Positions 46,518 to 54,404 of a stretch of 64,000 nucleotides of DNA are shown piece by piece. The first letter of the stretch is position 1. Every line of letters starts with the position of its first letter. This DNA comes from Bacteroides sp. 519 (lineage in GTDB: Bacteria > Bacteroidota > Bacteroidia > Bacteroidales > Bacteroidaceae): positions 369,542-433,541 of the forward strand of contig NZ_QVMJ01000003.1 in the NCBI RefSeq assembly GCF_010500955.1. The letters are read 5' to 3'. A program made the position numbers and the translations under genes. Below the pieces are notes generated by a model. That model made no database searches. It had not been told where the DNA came from and worked only from the letters and a program-made list of their open reading frames with translations.

Positions 46518-48032
46518 TTATTTTATTAAAACAACCCCGTTCATTTCTTTCGGAGCATCCAGTCCCATGATCTTAAGGATAGTTGGAGCCACGTCAGCCA
46601 AACGGCCATCTTCTACCTTGGCATCCTTGTTCTCTGTTACATAAACACATGGAACAGGGTTCAAAGAGTGAGCAGTATTAGGAGAACCATCTTCGTTAAC
46701 AGCGTTATCAGCATTACCATGATCGGCAATAATGATTGCTTCGTAACCGTGAGCTTTGGCAGCTTCGATGCTATCTTTAACACAATTATCAACTGCTATT
46801 ACAGCTTTTTCGATAGCTTCGTAAATACCAGTATGGCCTACCATATCACCGTTAGCATAGTTTACTACAATGAAATCGTACTTTTCCGAGTTGATAGCCT
46901 CAACCAAACGATCCTTTACTTCGTAAGCACTCATTTCGGGCTTAAGGTCGTAAGTAGCTACTTTAGGAGAAGGAACCAAGATGCGATCTTCGGCAGCATA
47001 AGGAGTTTCGCGTCCACCGTTAAAGAAGAAAGTAACATGAGCGTACTTCTCTGTTTCGGCAATGTGTAGTTGGGTTTTGTTTTCAGAAGAAAGATACTCG
47101 CCTAATGTGTTTTCTACATTATCTTTATCGAAGAGGATATGAACACCTTTAAATGAAGCATCGTAAGGAGTCATACAATAGTATTGCAGATTAGGGATGA
47201 TGTGCATGCCAAAGTCGGGCATATCTTCTTGTGTAAGCACAACAGTAAGTTCCTTTGCACGGTCGTTACGGTAGTTGAAGAAGATAACAACATCACCTTC
47301 TTTAATAGTACCATCGAAGTTGGCGTTTATAATTGGCTTAACAAATTCGTCGGTAACACCTTCATTGTAAGATTCCTGCATTGCCTGAATCATGTTGGTA
47401 GCTTTCTTGCCAACACCATTTACCAAAAGGTCATAGGCTTCTTTTACACGTTCCCAACGTTTGTCGCGGTCCATTGCGTAGTAACGGCCAATGATTGAAG
47501 CTATTTTACCTGCACTTTGTTTGGTGTAAGCATCCAATTGTTCAATAAAGCCTAAACCGCTCTTGGGGTCGGTATCGCGACCATCCATAAAACAGTGAAC
47601 AAATGTATTCTCTATTCCATACTCTTTAGAGATATCGCAAAGCTTAAACAAATGATCGAGCGAACTGTGTACACCACCATCGGAGGTTAATCCCATGAAA
47701 TGAATACTCTTACCATTTTCTTTAGCATAACTAAATGCCGAAACTACTTCGGGATTCTGCATGATGCTGTTGTCGCGGCAGGCAAGATTGATCTTTACCA
47801 AATCCTGGTATACTACACGTCCGGCACCAATATTAAGGTGACCTACTTCCGAGTTACCCATTTGTCCGTCGGGCAAACCTACGTTTTCGCCACTAGCCTG
47901 TAATTTTGAGTGTGGATAAGTGTTTACCAGATAGTCCCAGTAAGGTGTGGAAGTATTGAAAATAACATCTGCTTTTCCGTGGTTTCCGATTCCCCAGCCA
48001 TCGAGAATCATTAATAGGGCTTTTTTACTCAT
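46518..48032 (-). CDS. gpmI: 2,3-bisphosphoglycerate-independent phosphoglycerate mutase
   Basis: 504 residues. It interconverts 3- and 2-phosphoglycerate in glycolysis with two Mn2+. [20 protein letters not shown] has the metal-binding Asp, [15 protein letters not shown] the phosphoserine, and [16 protein letters not shown] and TAHSLNPVP the later metal ligands. A minus-strand -7 element TACCTTTG lies at 48077-48084, 45 bases upstream. Confidence 0.97.
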   Translation of the reverse strand: MSKKALLMILDGWGIGNHGKADVIFNTSTPYWDYLVNTYPHSKLQASGENVGLPDGQMGNSEVGHLNIGAGRVVYQDLVKINLACRDNSIMQNPEVVSAFSYAKENGKSIHFMGLTSDGGVHSSLDHLFKLCDISKEYGIENTFVHCFMDGRDTDPKSGLGFIEQLDAYTKQSAGKIASIIGRYYAMDRDKRWERVKEAYDLLVNGVGKKATNMIQAMQESYNEGVTDEFVKPIINANFDGTIKEGDVVIFFNYRNDRAKELTVVLTQEDMPDFGMHIIPNLQYYCMTPYDASFKGVHILFDKDNVENTLGEYLSSENKTQLHIAETEKYAHVTFFFNGGRETPYAAEDRILVPSPKVATYDLKPEMSAYEVKDRLVEAINSEKYDFIVVNYANGDMVGHTGIYEAIEKAVIAVDNCVKDSIEAAKAHGYEAIIIADHGNADNAVNEDGSPNTAHSLNPVPCVYVTENKDAKVEDGRLADVAPTILKIMGLDAPKEMNGVVLIK

Positions 48033-48247
48033 GATCTATTCTGTTTAATGATTAATACCTATCTAATTTCGAGGTACAAAGGTACAAAAAAGATTATAAA
48101 CGTTTACGACGTATGGTTTGTTTGGTTCAAATTGAAACGCTTAGCCTTTTTAATTTCATTTTAATAAATGTTATTCCAATAATCTTTTAGAATCCGATAA
48201 ACTACATTACTTTTGCTGTCATTATTTTAACCTTAATACATTCATTT

Positions 48248-49330
48248 ATGAACAAAATGATGGATATTGTATCTCATTTCGCTATTGATGGCGGAATTGG
48301 TGAGATTTCTCCCCTTGGTAGCGGACTGATAAATGACTCTTACCGCGTAAAAAACTCAGAAGCAGGCAAACCCAACTATGTGCTTCAACGAATTAATCAT
48401 GCTATCTTTCAGGATGTAGATATGCTGCAAAATAACATTCTTGCAGTAACTTCGCACATCCGTCAAAAACTCGAAAAAGAAGGAACAGACGATATCGACC
48501 GTAAGGTTCTGACCTTTATTCCTACCAAAGAAGGCAAGTATTACTATTTTGATGGCGAGAACTATTGGCGGGTAATGATATTTATACCCGAAGCTATTAC
48601 GTACGAAATTGTAAATCCTGAATACTCATACTACGCAGGTGTGGCATTTGGTAACTTCCAGTCTATGCTTGCCGACATTCCGGTTGAGCTGGGCGAAACA
48701 ATTCCCGACTTCCACAACATGGAATTCCGCCTGAGCCAATTGCGCGAAGCCGTTGCCAACAATGCTGCCGGAAGATTGGAAGAGGTTCAATACTATGTTG
48801 ATGAACTGGAAAAACGTGCCGATGAAATGTGCAAAGCCGAGCGTTTGTACCGCGAAGGGAAACTTCCTAAACGTGTTTGCCACTGCGACACTAAAGTTAA
48901 CAACATGTTGTTCGACGATAAAGGAAATGTGCTTTGTGTAATCGACCTCGATACTGTAATGCCTAGTTATATCTTCTCCGACTTTGGCGACTTCCTTCGT
49001 TCGGCTGCCAATACAGGCGACGAAGATGATAAAGACCTTAACCGCGTAACCTTCAACATGGAAATTTTCAAGGCATTTGCCAAAGGTTATCTGGAATCGG
49101 CTAAATCATTCCTTACCCCAATCGAAATTGAAAACCTGCCTTACGCAGCCACCCTATTCCCTTATATGCAGACAGTTCGCTTCCTGGCCGATTATCTGAA
49201 TGGTGATACATATTACAAAACTAAATATCCGGAACATAACCTTGTACGCTCTAAAGCACAATTCAAACTGCTTCAGAGTGCCGAGGAAAATATTCCGGCA
49301 ATGAGTGAATTTGTAATATCATGCTTGTAA
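48248..49330 (+). CDS. APH-family sugar kinase (N-acetylhexosamine 1-kinase NahK-like)
   Basis: 360 residues. ISPLGSGLINDSYRVKNSEA and YVLQRINHAIFQDVDMLQNN give the nucleotide-binding lobe; VCHCDTKVNNMLFDD is the catalytic HxDxxxxN loop and VIDLDTVMPSYIFSDFGDFL the metal loop. These features fit NahK-type kinases that phosphorylate GlcNAc/GalNAc at C1, often annotated as mucin desulfatases in Bacteroidota. TACTTTTG at 48208-48215 is the probable -7 element. The stop overlaps the start of the CBM9-like gene by 10 bases. Confidence 0.82.
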   Translation: MNKMMDIVSHFAIDGGIGEISPLGSGLINDSYRVKNSEAGKPNYVLQRINHAIFQDVDMLQNNILAVTSHIRQKLEKEGTDDIDRKVLTFIPTKEGKYYYFDGENYWRVMIFIPEAITYEIVNPEYSYYAGVAFGNFQSMLADIPVELGETIPDFHNMEFRLSQLREAVANNAAGRLEEVQYYVDELEKRADEMCKAERLYREGKLPKRVCHCDTKVNNMLFDDKGNVLCVIDLDTVMPSYIFSDFGDFLRSAANTGDEDDKDLNRVTFNMEIFKAFAKGYLESAKSFLTPIEIENLPYAATLFPYMQTVRFLADYLNGDTYYKTKYPEHNLVRSKAQFKLLQSAEENIPAMSEFVISCL

Positions 49331-50082
49331 CCAATTACAATAAAAGAAGAAGGCTGGAGCAAGGCATCCGGCTTTCTTTATTCGTTTTTATCGGAAGTTT
49401 TTTATTAAGTGCATGTAATTCATCAAGTGATATGAAAGAATTAAAAGTAAAAAAGATTAGTGAAACCATAACAGATGCTGCCACTGTGCCAGCGCTGCTC
49501 GATAAAGAAAATGTAGCATTCCAAGCTCTTGACGTTGTAAACTGGGAAGCTTATCCTTATAAACCGGATGTAAAATTCCGCATAGCCCACACAGAAAACG
49601 CTATTTTGTTGCAATATCGTGTTAAAGAATCTAGCGTACGCGCTAAGTACGGAAACGATAACGGATCTGTATGGACAGACTCTTGTGTTGAGTTCTTCCT
49701 GATTCCAGGAAAAGATGATGTATATTATAACCTGGAGTGTAACTGTATTGGTACTGTATTACTGGGTGCAGGCAGCGGCAGAAACGACCGCGAGCATGCC
49801 GGTACCGAAGTAATGGAAACCATTCAAAGATGGTCGAGCCTTGGACGCGAACCTTTCGAAGAACGTATTGGAGATACAGAATGGGAAGTGGCTCTTATTA
49901 TTCCTTACAGTGCATTCTTCAAACATCAGATAACATCACTCGATGGCCGCGACATCCGCGCAAACTTCTACAAATGTGGAGATGAACTGAAAACACCACA
50001 TTTTGTTTCATGGAATCCTATAGGGGTTGAGAATCCCAATTTCCATTTGCCGGAGTATTTCGGGATGATACATTTTGAATAA
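49321..50082 (+). CDS. lipoprotein with CBM9-like carbohydrate-binding domain
   Basis: 253 residues. The ATG at 49321 overlaps the upstream gene but yields a sensible lipoprotein signal (LSLFVFIGSFLLSAC, lipidated Cys about residue 32, followed by NSSSD). The rest is a CBM9-like beta-sandwich: NWEAYPYKPDVKFRIAHTEN, SVWTDSCVEFFLIPGKDDVY, WEVALIIPYSAFF, and RANFYKCGDELKTPHFVSWN. Probably binds sugars at the cell surface and partners the NahK-like kinase gene. A second possible start (MKELKVKK, residue 38) would give a cytoplasmic protein. Confidence 0.8.
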   Translation: MLVTNYNKRRRLEQGIRLSLFVFIGSFLLSACNSSSDMKELKVKKISETITDAATVPALLDKENVAFQALDVVNWEAYPYKPDVKFRIAHTENAILLQYRVKESSVRAKYGNDNGSVWTDSCVEFFLIPGKDDVYYNLECNCIGTVLLGAGSGRNDREHAGTEVMETIQRWSSLGREPFEERIGDTEWEVALIIPYSAFFKHQITSLDGRDIRANFYKCGDELKTPHFVSWNPIGVENPNFHLPEYFGMIHFE

Positions 50083-50190
50083 TGTGCCAATAGGATAATA
50101 TGCCAATGTGCTAATTACCATGCGGATAATTAATACACTGGCATATTTTCTTATTTTCACATTGGCACATTGGCACATTGACACATTATT
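50079..50190. repeat. intergenic hairpin, AATGTGCCAAT word class with CCATGCGGAT centre
   Basis: Left arm AATAATGTGCCAATAGG and ATGCCAATGTGCTAAT; right arm ATTGGCACATTGGCACATTG, ending ACACATTATT. The centre TTACCATGCGGATAATTAA resembles the other hairpin centres. The left arm contains the stop codon of the CBM9 gene. ATTG in the right arm (50169-50172) is spaced 20 bases from TACTTTTG (50193-50200), so the arm may supply the -33 box for the next gene. Confidence 0.85.
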
Positions 50191-50204
50191 ACTACTTTTG
50201 CACC

Positions 50205-52118
50205 ATGTTAAAATGGAGAAATCATACCGTTAAGCGATTGGTTCGCAACGCTTTTTATATTTCCTCGGTTGCGGGATTAGTATATTCGTGTGCCAGTATT
50301 GGCCATCCGGATGGTGGTGCATATGATGAAACACCTCCACGTTTCATTGGTAGTACACCCGTAGCAGGGGCAACCAATAATACCCGTACAAGGATTGTAC
50401 TTGAATTCGACGAGTACATTAAGCTGGAAAATCCCGGCGAAAAGGTGGTTTTTGCACCGCCCCAGCTTTTGCAACCGGAAATAAAACCCAGCGGAAAACG
50501 GATAACGATTAACCTGAAAGACTCGCTAAAGCCCAATACTACCTACACCATAGACTTTGGCGATGCCATTACCGATAACAACGAAGGTAACCCGCTCGGT
50601 GATTTCAGCTTTACTTTCTCTACCGGCGAAGCGATCGACACACTCGAAGTAGCCGGTACATTGCTCAATGCATCCAATCTGGAACCAATTAAAGGTATGC
50701 TTGTTGGGCTCCATGCCAATCAGGCCGATTCTGCCTTCACTACACTTCCACTCGACCGTATTGGAAGAACCGATAGTCGCGGACGCTTCAGGATTCGTGG
50801 TATTGGTGCAGGCTCTTATCGTATATTTGCGTTACAGGATGTTGACCAAAACTATCGTTTCAGTCAGAAGAGTGAAGCCATAGCGTTCTATGATTCAATA
50901 GTTATCCCTCACTTCGAAGAACGTCTTCGCCAGGATACTGTATGGAAAGATTCCTTAACTATCGATACCGTTATTGAACGTAACTATTCGCATTACCTAC
51001 CCGATGATATTTTATTGCGTTCGTTCAAAGAGGCAACAGACTACCAGTACCTAAAAAGAAGCGAACGCCTTGTACCTCATAAATTCACCTTGGTTTTCAA
51101 TACTAAAGCCGATACACTACCTACAATCCGGGGATTTAACTTTGATGAGAAAGATGCTTTTATTATTGAGAAAACTTTCCGCAATGATAGTATAACGTAT
51201 TGGCTAAAAGACTCACTGGTTTACAAACTTGATACATTAAAATTCCAACTGGATTATCTGTACACCGACACATTAAACATGTTAGTGGCCAAAACGGATA
51301 CATTAAAATTGCCTGTAAGAAGACCGAAGAGTTCGAAAAAAGAAGAGGAAGAAGATAGCAAATCACGTTCGAAAAAGAAAAAAGGCAAGGATAATGAAGA
51401 AGAAACACCTGCCACAGTATTCCTGAATCTTAATTTACAGGCTCCCTCTTCAATGGATGTATTTGGAAATATTACATTAACTTTCGAAGAACCCACAGCT
51501 TATATAGATACCAATGCCATTCACCTGAAACAAAAGGTAGATACCTTGTGGAATGATATTGATTTTATTTTCCAACGAGATTCGGTCGACATTAAAACAT
51601 ATCATGTGTACCGTGAATGGGAACCCGAAACCGAATATGAGTTCTCTATGGACTCCTTAGCTATCGTTGGACTCTATGGATTGCATACCGATAAGAAAAA
51701 GAATTCCTTTAAGGTGAAGTCTATGGAAGATTATGGAGCAATTATGTTCAACATTACTGGTGCAGGCCCCAATGCTTTTGTAGAACTTCTCGATACTTCG
51801 GACAAAGTAATACGAAAAGTGAAAGTCACTAACAACCAAGCCGACTTCTATTTCCTTCCTGCCGGAAAGTATGCTGCACGCTTAATAGAAGATACAAACG
51901 GCAATGGTGTATGGGACACCGGAAACTACGAGCAGAAACTACAGCCCGAAATGGTTTACTATTATTGGCAGGTACTGGAGTTAAAAGTGAGATTTGAACT
52001 GGAACAAGATTGGAACTTAACCTCACGCCCATTGGATAAACAAAAACCAGATGAGCTTAAAAAACAAAAGCCTGACGAAGATAAAAAGAAGAAGCAAAAC
52101 AGAGAGCGCAGGCGTTGA
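50205..52118 (+). CDS. Ig-like (SbsA-type) domain lipoprotein
   Basis: About 637 residues from the ATG at 50205, which makes a lipoprotein signal (FYISSVAGLVYSCAS, Cys29); an in-frame ATG at 50178 lies inside the promoter-like region. GGAYDETPPRFIGSTPVAGA then IVLEFDEYIKLENPGEKVVF and YTIDFGDAITDNNEGNPLGD form an N-terminal bacterial Ig-like domain. The rest is beta-rich with carboxypeptidase-regulatory-like folds (IKGMLVGLHANQADSAF), a Lys/Glu/Ser-rich linker near residue 395, and a charged end. The family is common in Bacteroidota; a role in cell-surface or gliding/secretion structures is suggested but unproven. The TACTTTTG -7 box sits just 4 bases before the ATG. Confidence 0.78.
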   Translation: MLKWRNHTVKRLVRNAFYISSVAGLVYSCASIGHPDGGAYDETPPRFIGSTPVAGATNNTRTRIVLEFDEYIKLENPGEKVVFAPPQLLQPEIKPSGKRITINLKDSLKPNTTYTIDFGDAITDNNEGNPLGDFSFTFSTGEAIDTLEVAGTLLNASNLEPIKGMLVGLHANQADSAFTTLPLDRIGRTDSRGRFRIRGIGAGSYRIFALQDVDQNYRFSQKSEAIAFYDSIVIPHFEERLRQDTVWKDSLTIDTVIERNYSHYLPDDILLRSFKEATDYQYLKRSERLVPHKFTLVFNTKADTLPTIRGFNFDEKDAFIIEKTFRNDSITYWLKDSLVYKLDTLKFQLDYLYTDTLNMLVAKTDTLKLPVRRPKSSKKEEEEDSKSRSKKKKGKDNEEETPATVFLNLNLQAPSSMDVFGNITLTFEEPTAYIDTNAIHLKQKVDTLWNDIDFIFQRDSVDIKTYHVYREWEPETEYEFSMDSLAIVGLYGLHTDKKKNSFKVKSMEDYGAIMFNITGAGPNAFVELLDTSDKVIRKVKVTNNQADFYFLPAGKYAARLIEDTNGNGVWDTGNYEQKLQPEMVYYYWQVLELKVRFELEQDWNLTSRPLDKQKPDELKKQKPDEDKKKKQNRERRR

Positions 52119-52262
52119 GTTTTGAGTGGTGAGTTTTGAGTAGTGAGTGGTGAGTTATGAGTATTGAGTTAACGATGCCGCATGAAACTCACCACTCATT
52201 ACTCATAACTCACTACTCAAAACTCATTACTCAAAACTCATTACTCATAACTCAATACTCAA
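52116..52262. repeat. convergent-gene hairpin, GAGTAGTGAGT word class with GATGCCGCATG centre
   Basis: Left arm TGAGTTTTGAGTGGTGAG and so on; right arm four ACTCATTACTC or ACTCATAACTC words; the centre is GAGTTAACGATGCCGCATGA (52163-52182). The TGA of the left gene starts the left arm. The right arm runs into the thioesterase gene, encoding its last residues (LSIEL) and stop. Confidence 0.9.
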
Positions 52263-52649
52263 AGCCTGGTCTTTTCTGTAAACAGTGGCTTCGAATGTGG
52301 CAATCAGTTCGTTGTTCTGGTTGGTTACATCTACCTGATAATGTCCTGTTTTGCGGCCCATATATCTTTCTTTAGCTTCGGCAAAGAGAGTATCTCCGGG
52401 TCCGCTTCCCCGCAAGAAAGTAATATTTGAAGTGGTAGATAATGCTAATGTTCCGTGCGAATTAGCTGCGGCCGCCAGTGCTAAATCGGCAAGAGTAAAG
52501 ATGGCACCACCTTGCGTAGTGTTTCCTGCGTTTAGGTGGCGAGGTTCAACAATCATCTGGGCTTTGCCATAACCCGGTTTAATGTCGATTAGTTCAATAC
52601 CCGCTTCGGTGGCAAATCGGTCTAGTTTGAAGAATTCTTTTGCATCCAT
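52245..52649 (-). CDS. PaaI-family hotdog thioesterase
   Basis: 134 residues, the usual length. Hotdog-fold acyl-CoA thioesterase: HLNAGNTTQGGAIFTLADLA carries the conserved Asn and catalytic acidic region, and FLRGSGPGDTLFAEAKERYM the second half. The substrate is not known. The last codons (LSIEL and TGA) are written in the GAGTATTGAGTTATGA words of the adjacent hairpin, so its C-terminus was reshaped by the repeat. Confidence 0.88.
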   Translation of the reverse strand: MDAKEFFKLDRFATEAGIELIDIKPGYGKAQMIVEPRHLNAGNTTQGGAIFTLADLALAAAANSHGTLALSTTSNITFLRGSGPGDTLFAEAKERYMGRKTGHYQVDVTNQNNELIATFEATVYRKDQALSIEL

Positions 52650-52663
52650 GATGGTATCCTTAT

Positions 52664-52740
52664 TGAAACGCAGATTAACGCGGATTAACGCAGATAATTA
52701 ATAAACCAATCTGCGTTAATCCGCGTTAATCTGCGTTTCA
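52664..52740. repeat. empty inverted repeat, GAAACGCAGATTAACG class
   Basis: Left arm TGAAACGCAGATTAACGCGG, right arm CCGCGTTAATCTGCGTTTCA, a perfect inverted repeat around a short AATTAATAAA loop. It is a relative of the ACACGGATTACAC class and lies between the thioesterase start and the cysS stop. A solo half-copy (TTGAAACGCAGATTA) is found at about 10950-10965. Confidence 0.9.
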
Positions 52741-52745
52741 AAAAA

Positions 52746-54224
52746 TTATTTAGTAAGTTTCCACTCAAAACCATCCTTGGTATCCTTTATTTCAAAACCA
52801 AGAGCAGTAAGTTCATTTCTTATTTTATCGGATGTAGCCCAATCTTTATTCGCTTTGGCCTGCATACGTTGTTCAAGAAGCATATCAACAACCTTTCCGT
52901 AAGCCTCTTCACGGTTGTTTGATGATCCGCCACTTTCTGCTTTCATACCAAGGATATCAAATAAAAACAGGTTAAACGTTTCTTTTAAGGTATTCAGATC
53001 TTCTGCATTGATCTTATTATTACCCGAGATAATGTTATTGATAATTTTTGCACCTTCAAACAAATGCGATATAACGATTGGAGTATTCAAATCATCGTTC
53101 ATGGCAGCATAACATTTCTCACGAAGTCCTTTCACATCTACATCCGATTCGGAAGAGGGTGCGATTTTATTCAGATGGTCTACAGCTTCCATCAACCGGG
53201 CGAGTCCTTTTTCGGATGCTTGCAATGCCTCGTTGCTAAAATCAACAGTGCTACGGTAATGAGCCATCAGGATAAAGAAACGAATGGTCATAGAACTATA
53301 GGCCTGTGTAAGCATCGGATGCGTACCAGTGAAAAATTCGTCCAGTGTAATAAAGTTACCTAGCGACTTACCCATTTTGGTGCCATTCACAGTAATCATG
53401 TTATTGTGCATCCAGTAGCGCACCATATCATCACCCTGCGAAGCAACCGATTGTGCAATTTCACATTCGTGGTGAGGGAATATAAGGTCCATACCACCAC
53501 CATGAATATCGAAATGTTCACCAAGATACTTGCGCCCCATAGCAGTACATTCGCAGTGCCATCCGGGGAAACCGTCTCCCCAGGGAGAAGGCCAGCGCAT
53601 AATATGCTCGGGCGATGCTTTCTTCCAGAGGGCGAAATCGCTGGGGTTACGTTTCTCGCTCTGCCCATCAAGATCGCGGGTGGTGTTAAGTAAATCGTCT
53701 ATATTTCTTCCGGAGAGTTTTCCGTAATGATGTTCTTTGTTGTATTTAGGCACATCGAAATAAACCGATCCCTGACTTTCGTAAGCATAACCATGCTTTA
53801 CTATTTCTTCAACCAGCTTTATCTGCTCAATGATATGTCCCGAAGCATGTGGTTCTATACTTGGCGGCAATACATTTAAAGCATTCATTGCATTGCGATA
53901 TCTGTTGAGGTAGTATTGTACTACTTCCATTGGTTCTAATTCTTCGAGCCGGGCTTTCTTGGCAATCTTATCTTCGCCTTCGTCGGCATCATGTTCCAGG
54001 TGACCTACATCGGTAATATTACGAACATAACGAACCTTGTATCCTATATGTGTGAGGTAACGGAAAACGATATCAAAAGTAATAGCGGGGCGTGCATGTC
54101 CTAAATGAGCATCGCCGTATACTGTTGGCCCACAAACATACATTCCCACATTGGGGGCATGCAGGGGTTCAAATACTTCTTTCTTTCTACTTAGCGTGTT
54201 GTAAATAGTTAGTTGCTGTTCCAT
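52746..54224 (-). CDS. cysS: cysteinyl-tRNA synthetase
   Basis: 492 residues, class I synthetase. [20 protein letters not shown] includes the zinc Cys and the HIGH motif (HLGH); [20 protein letters not shown] and HHECEIAQS complete the zinc site; [16 protein letters not shown] is the KMSKS motif. Charges tRNA-Cys. It appears monocistronic, flanked by an inverted repeat downstream. Confidence 0.97.
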   Translation of the reverse strand: MEQQLTIYNTLSRKKEVFEPLHAPNVGMYVCGPTVYGDAHLGHARPAITFDIVFRYLTHIGYKVRYVRNITDVGHLEHDADEGEDKIAKKARLEELEPMEVVQYYLNRYRNAMNALNVLPPSIEPHASGHIIEQIKLVEEIVKHGYAYESQGSVYFDVPKYNKEHHYGKLSGRNIDDLLNTTRDLDGQSEKRNPSDFALWKKASPEHIMRWPSPWGDGFPGWHCECTAMGRKYLGEHFDIHGGGMDLIFPHHECEIAQSVASQGDDMVRYWMHNNMITVNGTKMGKSLGNFITLDEFFTGTHPMLTQAYSSMTIRFFILMAHYRSTVDFSNEALQASEKGLARLMEAVDHLNKIAPSSESDVDVKGLREKCYAAMNDDLNTPIVISHLFEGAKIINNIISGNNKINAEDLNTLKETFNLFLFDILGMKAESGGSSNNREEAYGKVVDMLLEQRMQAKANKDWATSDKIRNELTALGFEIKDTKDGFEWKLTK

Positions 54225-54404
54225 AACATTTTGGTTATTATTGAGTGATCAAAATTTATGTAGGAAGTTTCTGGGAGATGCCTTATAGTTGGCTATTACT
54301 CTGTTTATTAGTCCATTATTCACTTCTCGACAAATCTAAAATTGTGGTTTATAATTGTCAAAAGTAGCTATATTTATTTGATTTACAAATAAAAAAAAGA
54401 ATAT

